From: Cloeon dipterum
Lineage: Eukaryota; Arthropoda; Insecta; Ephemeroptera; Baetidae
Length of the DNA stretch: 64,000 bases
Direction: 5' to 3'
NCBI RefSeq assembly: GCF_949628265.1
Contig: NC_088787.1
Coordinates: 36,754,844 to 36,818,843 of the forward strand
Below are positions 35,925-44,205 of this stretch, in pieces. The notes beneath the pieces were generated by a model. The model did no database searches and was not told the DNA's origin. It saw only the letters and a list, made by a program, of their open reading frames with translations. Position 1 is the first letter of the stretch. Each line of letters begins with the position of its first letter. The position numbers and the translations under genes are program-made.

Positions 35925-36244
35925 TGTGGTGACTACTCAGGCAGGTGGCGCTGCGTACGCCACACATATTCGAAGACTTTAATTGCTCATCTTCATTAAC
36001 TTTCCATCAATTTATTCAATTTGCATATTTCATTATTTATAATCAACCTTTACATTAATTATGAACTTTGTTTCATGTCATTATCTTAATTACTTAACTT
36101 AATACAATTAAAATACTCAAATCATCACGACGTCAACTCGACATTGTAATTTACCCAACTACCGTGTGAATTTTGTTCATAAATTAGTGAGTTTATCCTG
36201 TTATTGGAAATCTTGTGTTTCTGTAACTGCCTACAACTCCTACA
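35925..36244 (+). repeat. CsRn1 LTR 4 (outer 3' LTR)
   Basis: 320 bp. It has private 3' variants: ACTCAAATC, CTCGACATT and GTTCATAAAT. The last change destroys the AATAAA present in the other three LTRs, leaving CATAAA. The right TSD GGTG follows at 36245-36248. Confidence 0.95.
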
Positions 36245-36308
36245 GGTGCAACTCGTCCTTCACGAGACAAGGCAAACGCCACGCTGTATAATCTGCGACC
36301 AAGTGTCC
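36245..36308 (+). pseudogene. LTR-retroelement pol C-terminus, right half
   Basis: This continues the frame interrupted at 21098: after the GGTG target it reads on to YNLRPS and a TAA near 36331. It gives independent support for the insertion boundaries of the CsRn1 array. Confidence 0.6.
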
Positions 36309-36648
36309 CGAAAAATAAATGGGTTTTATAAGGACCAGCGCCAAGACAGGACGGTTACAGGGTTAAAAAAATTAAAGTTATTGAATTTTACTATTTGACA
36401 ACGAAAACATAGTTATTCGGCACATGCGAGACACTAACTTATCTGCATTAAGCACGATATTAAAAAAAAATTTATTTGGTTGGCGAACAATTAATTTTAG
36501 GAATAAACCAGAAACAATCAAAACCAACTAAATAATAAAGGCAATCCGAGGTTCGCGGCAAGAGAACGAAAGTGTAAGAGCTCCGAGACAGTAAATTCTA
36601 GGAACCGGCACCGCCGCCTCCCCCCTCCTTCTCGTCGCACAGTTCTAG
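36309..36648. other. Unassigned spacer
   Basis: AT-rich sequence with A-runs near 36460-36470, then a GC-rich leader (about 36590-36640). It probably spans the end of the interrupted LTR element and the 5' UTR of the LINE-C-type copy. No boundary could be fixed. Confidence 0.3.
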
Positions 36649-37456
36649 CAGCAAGCTAAAAGCACGCACAACGAGTCGCCAAGCCGCGAGAAAAAACAAG
36701 TGTCCTTGGAGAAGCTGCGAAACGACCTTGCCGTGACTTCTGAGGGTTCCTCATCCTCTGCGTCACCGTCTTCGTCGTCTTCTTCCTCTTCTGCAGCGGA
36801 AGACGGCGTTCTCCGCATCATTGACGACACTGATCTAGACATTCCGATGCTCGAATCCCCAGAGAAAAAAGATGCACTGCCGAGTAAGAAGCCGCGGAAC
36901 GAAGGAGAGCGTATGGAGACCATCCGTGCCCTCATAGCCGATGCGGAGAGGGCTATGACGAAGAGGAAGAGGAAGGCCGCTCGCAAGAAGGCCGACATGG
37001 CCCGCGAAGAACAGACGAAAATTGCGAGAGGACGAGAAGCCCGCCAGAGGGAGAAAGACGCCGAGCATGATCTTCGGGATCAGCTGAATAAGGTCAGAGA
37101 GGCTCGAGCTTCGCCAAGTCCACCTATTCCAACACAAGCCGATAACCAACCCTGCCAGCCATAAACGCCCCAAGAACCGAGCAGGGAGCTGACTGAATCC
37201 GAAGTTTTCTTCAAATTAGCCATGAAACGTATGCACGCCCAAGATCTGCGAATTGTGGGTCTCTTAGAACAAATACAAACCCATTTGGCGCAAGCTGCCC
37301 CAATCAAGGTGAGTTTGGAGACTTTAACAACCGAAGTCTCCAAGATACGCCAAGTCTTCGAGAAGCCAGGAAAGGACGCGGAGCCCAACATTCAGGAAAA
37401 TCTTGCCGCGATCACCAGAAGAATGAGCAGGATGCAAGGCCAGCAGGGTCCACCTG
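36649..37456 (+). pseudogene. LINE-C-type ORF1, left part
   Basis: The frame is open from 36649, with one in-frame TAA at 37162-37164. It has a Ser-rich low-complexity segment, then a long Lys/Arg/Glu-rich probable coiled coil (about 36900-37110), then a second helical stretch (IVGLLEQIQTHLAQ, TEVSKIRQVFEK). No ATG occurs before residue 50 or so. The frame is cut at 37456 by the LTR element and resumes at 41996. It is assigned to LINE ORF1 because a PHD-endonuclease ORF2 starts 500 bp downstream of its end. Confidence 0.6.
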
Positions 37457-38659
37457 TGTGGCCGTGATCCCCCTTGTTCCCGCCCGCCCTAGTCAAAAGA
37501 TAAGTTGGCACTTGAGCGCAATAGGCGAGCCTAGCGCTCGCGGCCAATCAGAGCGCTGCGCGCGCTAGACAGCAGTCTGGCAGAGTCTGGAAGAGAGTCT
37601 GGAAGCGAGCGAACGCGTGTGCAAGGAGCACACGGCGTGGCGTCGATCCAGCGCGTTTTGTGAGCGTTCGGGGCGGTCCTGGCGACCTGCGGAGGTCCAG
37701 GAACCCTGAGCGACGTAGGCGAGAGAAAGGTTAGCGGGATTTAGTGGGATTTAGCGAGTTGTGAAGCGAGAATAGCGCGGGACAGAGCACGCAGGTAGTG
37801 AGACTTGACGTGGTCCCGCGCGAATTTGGCGAATTATTCGGTTTTTCTTTGTAATTTTCTTTGTTTTGTGAGAGATATCGCTTGTCGGTGAGCCGGGCGT
37901 GCGCCGCTCACCGGATTAAAGTGCGATTTAGAGCGGATGATCGCGGATCGATTAAGTTTCTGTTTCTGGCGGCCGATTGCGTCAGATTGCGTGGAACTTG
38001 CGTGGCTGGGACTGTACGCGGCATTCTGGACGTGACTTTGTCGCGTTTTGTCACAGTTATTAGCCCGCTTCTCGCCCGTGAGTTCCGCGTCTGGCTTGCA
38101 AATTGGGGAAACGGTTGTGCTAGTCGGTGTGGCCTGTGTGGGACGCGTTGTCACCAAGTCCAGGGCATGGCCTCTCTGTGAGAAGGCCGCCGCCTGACTT
38201 GGGCGCCCGCTAATTGGCCGCCACCGGCGAACACACCAAACCCAATCTTTGTAATTTCTCTCAAATTAAAATCAAATAATTTCAGTAGATTAAAGCCACT
38301 TGTTCTTTTGGGAGGTTTTTCACAGCTCCTTCAGAGCTGTTTTCCTGCCCTATTAAAGTAGAGCCAATTTCTCTTTCTATTTAAATTAATTTGCCAATAA
38401 AATCAGTTTCCTTGCTTGCCAAACCCTGCTTGTTTCCCTTTTGAATATTCACCCTTAAACCAGGACTAGATAGTATTGTTTCTAGAATTTCAGTAGCGCT
38501 TTAAGTCAGGTTAGAGATTGTTAGTAAGCTAGCTATTTGTGCCGCGAGCGAAGAATCACAAGTGAGGTCAACCCTCCCCCCCTAGACACCGACCCCAGAA
38601 CCCCGTGAGCGCGCCCGAGCGCGCGGACCGAGCCCCGCGACACCCGAGCAGTCGGCACA
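37457..38659 (+). repeat. Left LTR of the non-autonomous element
   Basis: 1203 bp, very long for its short interior. AATAAA lies at 38396-38401. Short frames within it have no counterpart of known function and are identical in both LTRs. Confidence 0.93.
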
Positions 38660-38662
38660 AAG

Positions 38663-38680
38663 TGGGGGCTCGGCCGGGAT
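38663..38680 (+). other. Primer-binding site, tRNA-Pro type
   Basis: TGGGGGCTCGGCCGGGAT begins three bases after the left LTR. It matches the well-known tRNA-Pro primer site pattern with one visible difference. Confidence 0.75.
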
Positions 38681-38755
38681 CAGTGCATTTTTTGTTGTTC
38701 GCAAATTTTGTACTGCCCTTCCTCTTGCACCCAGTTAGCTTACCCTGATAGCGCT

Positions 38756-40708
38756 ATGTCTTGGTTTAACGGTAAAAATTTTTGTAACTTGCCTGGAAAT
38801 AAATATGTAAACTTCTCCGGCTATGCCCGAGTTGTGAGCCCTCAGGTGGAGGACGCATGGCCTGATCCAAAACCGCAAAATGGCGCGTTTCTGAGTCGGC
38901 CCTGCTCTTTCATTGACGGCTCGAGGCTTGGCCCACCTGTCCAGTCACCGGCGGCTACTAGCCGGTGTGTGACTGGGTACATGGTCGGCTTTGACCAGCC
39001 CCGGCTCTGTGATGTAGCGCGCCCGGCCCCGCTTGCCAGGCCCATGGCCCAGCTTGCAAGGCCTCTGGCCCCGCTTGCGGTGCCGACGGCGCCGCTCACG
39101 ATGCCGAATGAGGCAGATTCCCCGATGGTTGACGAGGGGCGCCGTCAGCCTACAGCCGAGGAGTGCAAATGCTACACCCTCGAGTTCGAGCGCCTGATGG
39201 CTGCTCCTGTTGATGATTTTTTTGAATTGCAGGCTCTAGAGATCACCCAACGGCTTTGGCAAGGCCGGCGGACGAAACTAACGCGGGAGGAACTTGAACT
39301 GATGGAATGGTGGGTTTCGCCGGAACGCCAACTGATGGCTGAGAACCTCTCCCGGCAGAAGTCAGACGCCGTAAAGTTGAAACTGGCTGAAGTCAGACAG
39401 CAAGCCAAGGCGATTGACTGGAGGAGTGGGCCTGGTTCGGCTGAACGCCTGATCAAGGAGCTCCGTATGGAGCTTGTCACAATTTGGGCGGAAAGAGACG
39501 CGTTGGAGGAGCGTGAAAAGCGGCATCTCAGGTTCCTGGAGTCGGGCACAATGACGGCGCGGCCCTCTGAGCCGCGTAGTGCGCCCCCTGATGTGGCACC
39601 TGCACCTAATGTGGTGCAGCGGGAGGTACAGCACAATGCGCCTCCTGAGGTGGCTCTGTCTGTCGTGCCCCCTGATTCTGAAATGCGTGACACGCCCCCA
39701 GCTGTAACGCTGGCGCCTGTTGAGGTGCGGCGCGCTGTGCAGCCTGAGGTGACTACGTCTGTCATGCTGCCTGATCCTGAGCTGGTTGCCATCACGCCAG
39801 CGCCACGTGAGGCGCCGCTTTTTCTGGCACTGCCTGTCGTGCCGCCGGCGCCGCCTGTTGGGACACAAGCGCCGCAGGTGACGCTGCGTAAGACGCCGCG
39901 CCAGGTGCCATTGAAAGCACCGCGTGTTGAGCCGTGCGTCGCGCTGCCTGTGGTGCCACTTGAGATGCCGCGCAGTGCGCTGCCTAGAACGTTGCCTGAA
40001 AGGGAACAAGATGTTGCGCCACCAGCGCCCATTGTTCAGCCGCGTTCAGCGCCACCTGTTGTGACGCTGGCTGCGCCACCAGAGGCGCAAAGCCACGGCC
40101 AAATTGAGGGTCTCCCTGAGGTGCTACCTGTAAAGGTGCCACCTAAGGCCCCATTCAAAACCCCAAGATGTGACGTCAAACTGGCAGAAGTGTCCGCCAG
40201 GGCGAGAAATGAGTCTCCTACCAAGGAGCAACAGAGCCGCGGTCTAAAGCGGCCGCGCTCGAGCAGTGTCTGCTCAAACCATAGGATGAAGACCAGACGA
40301 AACCGAAGCCGACGTGCGAAGATGACGCGTCCTCGGAGGACCTGGCCTGCTCTGGAGCAGATGCAGGACGAGCCTGATGGACGTCAGCCCAGGAGAAAGA
40401 GAGGCCCCCAATCCTGCCGCCGTGAAGGAAGGAGGAGGAGGCGCAGACCACCTGAAGGCCAGCGGCAGACGAAGACGGCGCGTCGCCGACAGCAAGAAGA
40501 AACCATGCACGCGAAAGCGAGCCGCCAGTGGTCAAACCACAGGCTTAAGCTGATGGCTTCGAGGAGGTTTGGTGAACCCCTCAAGGCCAGTCAGCGGTGG
40601 GACAACCACCGCCTGTTGGCAGCGCTCAAGAAGCGCCGACCATCTTGGCCAAGACCGAGGGCGTCAAGCCTTTGGTCAAATCACCGCATTAAAGTGGTTC
40701 TTCACTAA
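38756..40708 (+). CDS. Orphan Gag-like protein with C-terminal SNHR repeats
   Basis: A 650-residue frame from ATG 38756 (MSWFNGKNF), placed after the primer site where gag is expected. A helical Glu/Arg/Leu-rich part (about residues 150-270: YTLEFERLM, ELELMEWWVSPERQ, RLIKELRMELVTIW) may be a capsid-like or oligomerisation region. Residues about 280-480 are Pro/Val/Ala-rich imperfect repeats. The C-terminus is highly basic and carries four spaced copies of a short motif: CSNHRMK, WSNHRLK, WDNHRLL and WSNHRIK. No Cys/His knuckle is visible; the basic repeats could replace it for RNA binding. I recognise no family. The Gag-like role is inferred from position. Confidence 0.6.
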   Translation: MSWFNGKNFCNLPGNKYVNFSGYARVVSPQVEDAWPDPKPQNGAFLSRPCSFIDGSRLGPPVQSPAATSRCVTGYMVGFDQPRLCDVARPAPLARPMAQLARPLAPLAVPTAPLTMPNEADSPMVDEGRRQPTAEECKCYTLEFERLMAAPVDDFFELQALEITQRLWQGRRTKLTREELELMEWWVSPERQLMAENLSRQKSDAVKLKLAEVRQQAKAIDWRSGPGSAERLIKELRMELVTIWAERDALEEREKRHLRFLESGTMTARPSEPRSAPPDVAPAPNVVQREVQHNAPPEVALSVVPPDSEMRDTPPAVTLAPVEVRRAVQPEVTTSVMLPDPELVAITPAPREAPLFLALPVVPPAPPVGTQAPQVTLRKTPRQVPLKAPRVEPCVALPVVPLEMPRSALPRTLPEREQDVAPPAPIVQPRSAPPVVTLAAPPEAQSHGQIEGLPEVLPVKVPPKAPFKTPRCDVKLAEVSARARNESPTKEQQSRGLKRPRSSSVCSNHRMKTRRNRSRRAKMTRPRRTWPALEQMQDEPDGRQPRRKRGPQSCRREGRRRRRRPPEGQRQTKTARRRQQEETMHAKASRQWSNHRLKLMASRRFGEPLKASQRWDNHRLLAALKKRRPSWPRPRASSLWSNHRIKVVLH

Positions 40709-40792
40709 TATGCCAAAGTTTTCGCGCCGTGTCCCCCTTGTTGTGAGAAATTTCCCTGGAGGTTGCACCCCCAGGTAAATTTCTGGGGGGCA

Positions 40793-41995
40793 TGTGGCCG
40801 TGATCCCCCTTGTTCCCGCCCGCCCTAGTCAAAAGAAAAGTTGGCACTTGAGCGCAATAGGCGAGCCTAGCGCTCGCGGCCAATCAGAGCGCTGCGCGCG
40901 CTAGACAGCAGTCTGGCAGAGTCTGGAAGAGAGTCTGGAAGCGAGCGAACGCGTGTGCAAGGAGCACACGGCGTGGCGTCGATCCAGCGCGTTTTGTGAG
41001 CGTTCGGGGCGGTCCTGGCGACCTGCGGAGGTCCAGGAACCCTGAGCGACGTAGGCGAGAGAAAGGTTAGCGGGATTTAGTGGGATTTAGCGAGTTGTGA
41101 AGCGAGAATAGCGCGGGACAGAGCACGCAGGTAGTGAGACTTGACGTGGTCCCGCGCGAATTTGGCGAATTATTCGGTTTTTCTTTGTAATTTTCTTTGT
41201 TTTGTGAGAGATATCGCTTGTCGGTGAGCCGGGCGTGCGCCGCTCACCGGATTAAAGTGCGATTTAGAGCGGATGATCGCGGATCGATTAAGTTTCTGTT
41301 TCTGGCGGCCGATTGCGTCAGATTGCGTGGAACTTGCGTGGCTGGGACTGTACGCGGCATTCTGGACGTGACTTTGTCGCGTTTTGTCACAGTTATTAGC
41401 CCGCTTCTCGCCCGTGAGTTCCGCGTCTGGCTTGCAAATTGGGGAAACGGTTGTGCTAGTCGGTGTGGCCTGTGTGGGACGCGTTGTCACCAAGTCCAGG
41501 GCATGGCCTCTCTGTGAGAAGGCCGCCGCCTGACTTGGGCGCCCGCTAATTGGCCGCCACCGGCGAACACACCAAACCCAATCTTTGTAATTTCTCTCAA
41601 ATTAAAATCAAATAATTTCAGTAGATTAAAGCCACTTGTTCTTTTGGGAGGTTTTTCACAGCTCCTTCAGAGCTGTTTTCCTGCCCTATTAAAGTAGAGC
41701 CAATTTCTCTTTCTATTTAAATTAATTTGCCAATAAAATCAGTTTCCTTGCTTGCCAAACCCTGCTTGTTTCCCTTTTGAATATTCACCCTTAAACCAGG
41801 ACTAGATAGTATTGTTTCTAGAATTTCAGTAGCGCTTTAAGTCAGGTTAGAGATTGTTAGTAAGCTAGCTATTTGTGCCGCGAGCGAAGAATCACAAGTG
41901 AGGTCAACCCTCCCCCCCTAGACACCGACCCCAGAACCCCGTGAGCGCGCCCGAGCGCGCGGACCGAGCCCCGCGACACCCGAGCAGTCGGCACA
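40793..41995 (+). repeat. Right LTR of the non-autonomous element
   Basis: 1203-bp direct repeat of 37457-38659, with AATAAA at 41732-41737. It is preceded by the polypurine run CTGGGGGGCA and followed by the CCTG TSD. Confidence 0.93.
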
Positions 41996-42145
41996 CCTGA
42001 TCTAGCACCCTTCACGGCATCGACGACATCTGGACCCTACGACCGCAGGGTGATTTACAGGAGCCCTCAAACCTCCGCGAGGATGGCAAAGCCACCCATT
42101 AGGGGGGCCGAAGGGCAACCAGGACCTGGGACCATGAAAACATGA
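41996..42145 (+). pseudogene. LINE-C-type ORF1, right part
   Basis: After the CCTG target the ORF1 frame continues (DLAPFTASTTSGPYDRRVIY and on) to a TGA near 42143. Its continuity across the LTR element confirms the insertion site. Confidence 0.6.
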
Positions 42146-42647
42146 GATGGTAAGGCCCGCTAATTTAATTTTGCATCACCACTCCGAAGAGAGGAGGAAA
42201 TCTTGGGTTATAATTCGCCGAAAAGAAGACGACTCTGGAGGATACAGACTCCCTGGCCTTGCTCCTGATTTCCAAGGGGGGAATTTGGTGCGGAAGAAAA
42301 AGATAGAGGGGAGAGGAGACTGGTAAGCAGCGGTCACGTTGTCAAGGAGCTACCGGAAAACTCAACTTTTGTCCGAGTTTTGGATTGATTTCAGATCAGA
42401 GTCGGGCCCAGTAGGGCAGCGAAGTGTCTACCTAACCGGTCCTTAAGGCACTTCGTCCCTGGACTCGATTATCACAGAGATATCCAATTTTATTTCCGGT
42501 GGCCACGCTGTTTTCCTGATTAAACCTGGCATGCGAGCGATGGGCCATTAGGTGAGCGCTGAAATTTCGGACATGCCATGCGTTCCACCTGCATAACCGG
42601 CCATCGCTCAGAGTGTCCTTGAACCACCTTTTAATTTATGCCAGAAG
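42146..42647 (+). other. Spacer between LINE ORF1 and ORF2
   Basis: About 500 bp without a long frame, separating the ORF1 stop from the ORF2 ATG. No repeat or RNA structure was recognised. Confidence 0.4.
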
Positions 42648-43450
42648 ATGTCACACAAACTCTGTATCTACTGCGATAAAACCGGCCGGAAAAATGCAAT
42701 ATTCGTGGAGTGCTCCGAGTGCGCCCGGCTCTACCACAGAACATGCCTGATGAAGCGAACAAAAATTACAGACAGAGAAATAAACGTGTATAGGAAGAGA
42801 AATAACTTTGTATGCTGGACGTGTACCTTGCCAATGTTTAATGACTCTTTCTGGAGTATTTCCGAGCCGCCGCCGTGCACGCCGCGCCAATCACGAGCCA
42901 CGTGTGCTGATGAAAATGAAGCAGTGAAAATTCTGTCTTTCAACGCCCGCTCAATGAAGAACAGAAAATCTGTAGCTGACAATTTCGCCCTATTTGAGCA
43001 TCACGATGCATATATTTGCGCCACAAATGAGACCTGGCTGGTGCCTGAGATAAAAAACCACGAATTTGTGCCGCGAGAGTATGTGGTGTTGCGGAAAGAT
43101 CGGCTTGGAGGGCGCCGCGCCGCCGGCGGAGTGTTGCTGGCCATCCGGCCGCACCTGCAACCGCGGAGGCTGCAGCACCTTGAGGGAGACGCCGAGGTCG
43201 TCTGGGCTTCGGTCCGCGCGGGACGTTTGCAGCTCCTTGTGGGCTCTGCGTATCGGCGGCCGAATGCGGACCATGAGTACATACAACTCGGCGCTGCTGC
43301 GCTCGCTTGAGTGTGCGGCGCGCCAGCAGCACAACTACGACGGCGTGCTGCTCATGGGTGACTTTAACCTGGACATCAAGTGGGACGTGGAGCCCCCCGT
43401 CGTCGGTGTCCAGCCGGCCGAGGCGTTTATAGATGCATTCGCCGAAATTG
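42648..43450 (+). pseudogene. LINE-C-type ORF2: PHD finger and endonuclease, broken
   Basis: It begins with ATG (MSHKLCIYCDK). A PHD-type zinc finger follows: CIYCDK, VECSECARLYHRTC, FVCWTC. Then comes the endonuclease: ILSFNARSMKN, CATNETWL, GGVLLAI and, after a frame change near 43270-43310, LLMGDFNLDIKW. The coding sequence ends at AFIDAFAEI, where the 72-bp satellite begins. There is no RT here. The ORF1/ORF2 layout fits a PHD-bearing Jockey-like LINE. Assignment to the same family as 6448-7612 is a guess. Confidence 0.75.
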
Positions 43451-44205
43451 AAGATTGATGGAATACCAAGAATGTATGTCCAAAACTATCAATTTTCTTT
43501 TATAGTTCTGAATAATCTTTCGAAGATTGATCGAATTCCAAAAACTACAGATCAAAACTATCGATTCTCTTTCTTAAAACCAACCAATCTTTCGAAGATT
43601 GATAGAATTCCGAAAATGTTTAACCAAAGTTATCGATCTCCATTCATACGACCGAATAATATTTCGAAGATTGATGGACTTTTAAGAATGTTTGACCAAA
43701 ACTATCGATTCCCGTTATTAGAACCGACCAAACCTTAGAAGATTGATGGAATACCAAGAATGTTTGACCAAATCTACCGATTTTCTTTCATACGAGTGAA
43801 AAATCTTTCAATGATTGATGGAATTCCAAGAATGTTTGACCAAAACTATCGATTTCCATTTATACGACCGAATAATATTTCTAAGATTGATGGACTTTTA
43901 AGAATGTTTGACCAAAACTATCGATTCCCGTTATTAGAACCGACCAAACCTTAGAAGATTGATGGAATACCAAGAATGTTTGACCAAATCTACCGATTTT
44001 CTTTCAAACGAGCGAAAAATCTTTCAATGATTGATGGAATTCCAAGAATGTTTGACCAAAACTATCGATTTCCATTCATAGGACCGAATAATCTTTCGAA
44101 GATTGATCGAATTCCAAGAATTACAGATCAAAACTATCGATTCCATTTCTTAAAACTGACCAATCTTTTGAAGATTGATGAAATTCCAAGAATGTTTGAC
44201 CAAAA
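43446..44205 (+). repeat. 72-bp satellite array, locus 2
   Basis: About 10.5 units of the same 72-bp repeat as at 3566-5135 (AGATTG at 43452, 43524 and so on), in the same orientation. It joins the broken PHD-endonuclease on its left to the LINE-B endonuclease on its right. The reading frame of the repeat runs into the LINE-B frame without a stop (43976 to 44890). Confidence 0.9.

Larger units (their letters stand above)
21099..36244 (+). mobile_element. Tandem triple CsRn1-like Ty3/gypsy retrotransposon
   Basis: Three internal regions and four 320-bp LTRs repeat with an exact period of 4942 bp (LTR starts at 21099, 26041, 30983 and 35925). One outer 4-bp TSD, GGTG, at 21095-21098 and 36245-36248 shows a single integration. 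The primer-binding site TGGTGACCC fits the tRNA-Trp type used by CsRn1/Kabuki elements. The gag ends in a CYYHGKFGGNARKC finger, a CHCC form typical of that clade. All three pol genes share the same lesions. Confidence 0.93.
37457..41995 (+). mobile_element. Non-autonomous LTR retrotransposon with a 650-residue orphan ORF
   Basis: Two 1203-bp LTRs (37457-38659 and 40793-41995) start TGTGGCCGTG and end GTCGGCACA. The 4-bp TSD CCTG lies at 37453-37456 and 41996-41999. By eye the LTRs differ at one site (AAAAGATAAG against AAAAGAAAAG), so the insertion is recent. The interior (2133 bp) has a tRNA-Pro-type primer site and a G6 polypurine tract before the right LTR, but no protease, RT or integrase. 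It must be mobilised in trans. Confidence 0.92.

Noticed and set aside
36645..36998. Minus-strand 117-codon frame with hydrophobic start as a membrane protein
   Set aside because: It is the complement of the Ser-rich and Lys/Arg-rich ORF1 codons; the plus frame has better support through its continuity across the LTR element.
37834..38181. Frames of about 106 codons inside the 1203-bp LTRs
   Set aside because: They are identical in both LTRs, have no recognisable motif and lie where the promoter and R region are expected.
39172..40032. Long minus-strand frames (up to 286 codons) opposite the orphan ORF
   Set aside because: They mirror the GC-rich Pro/Ala codons of the plus-strand frame and have no domain; the LTR element is oriented plus by its primer site and polypurine tract.
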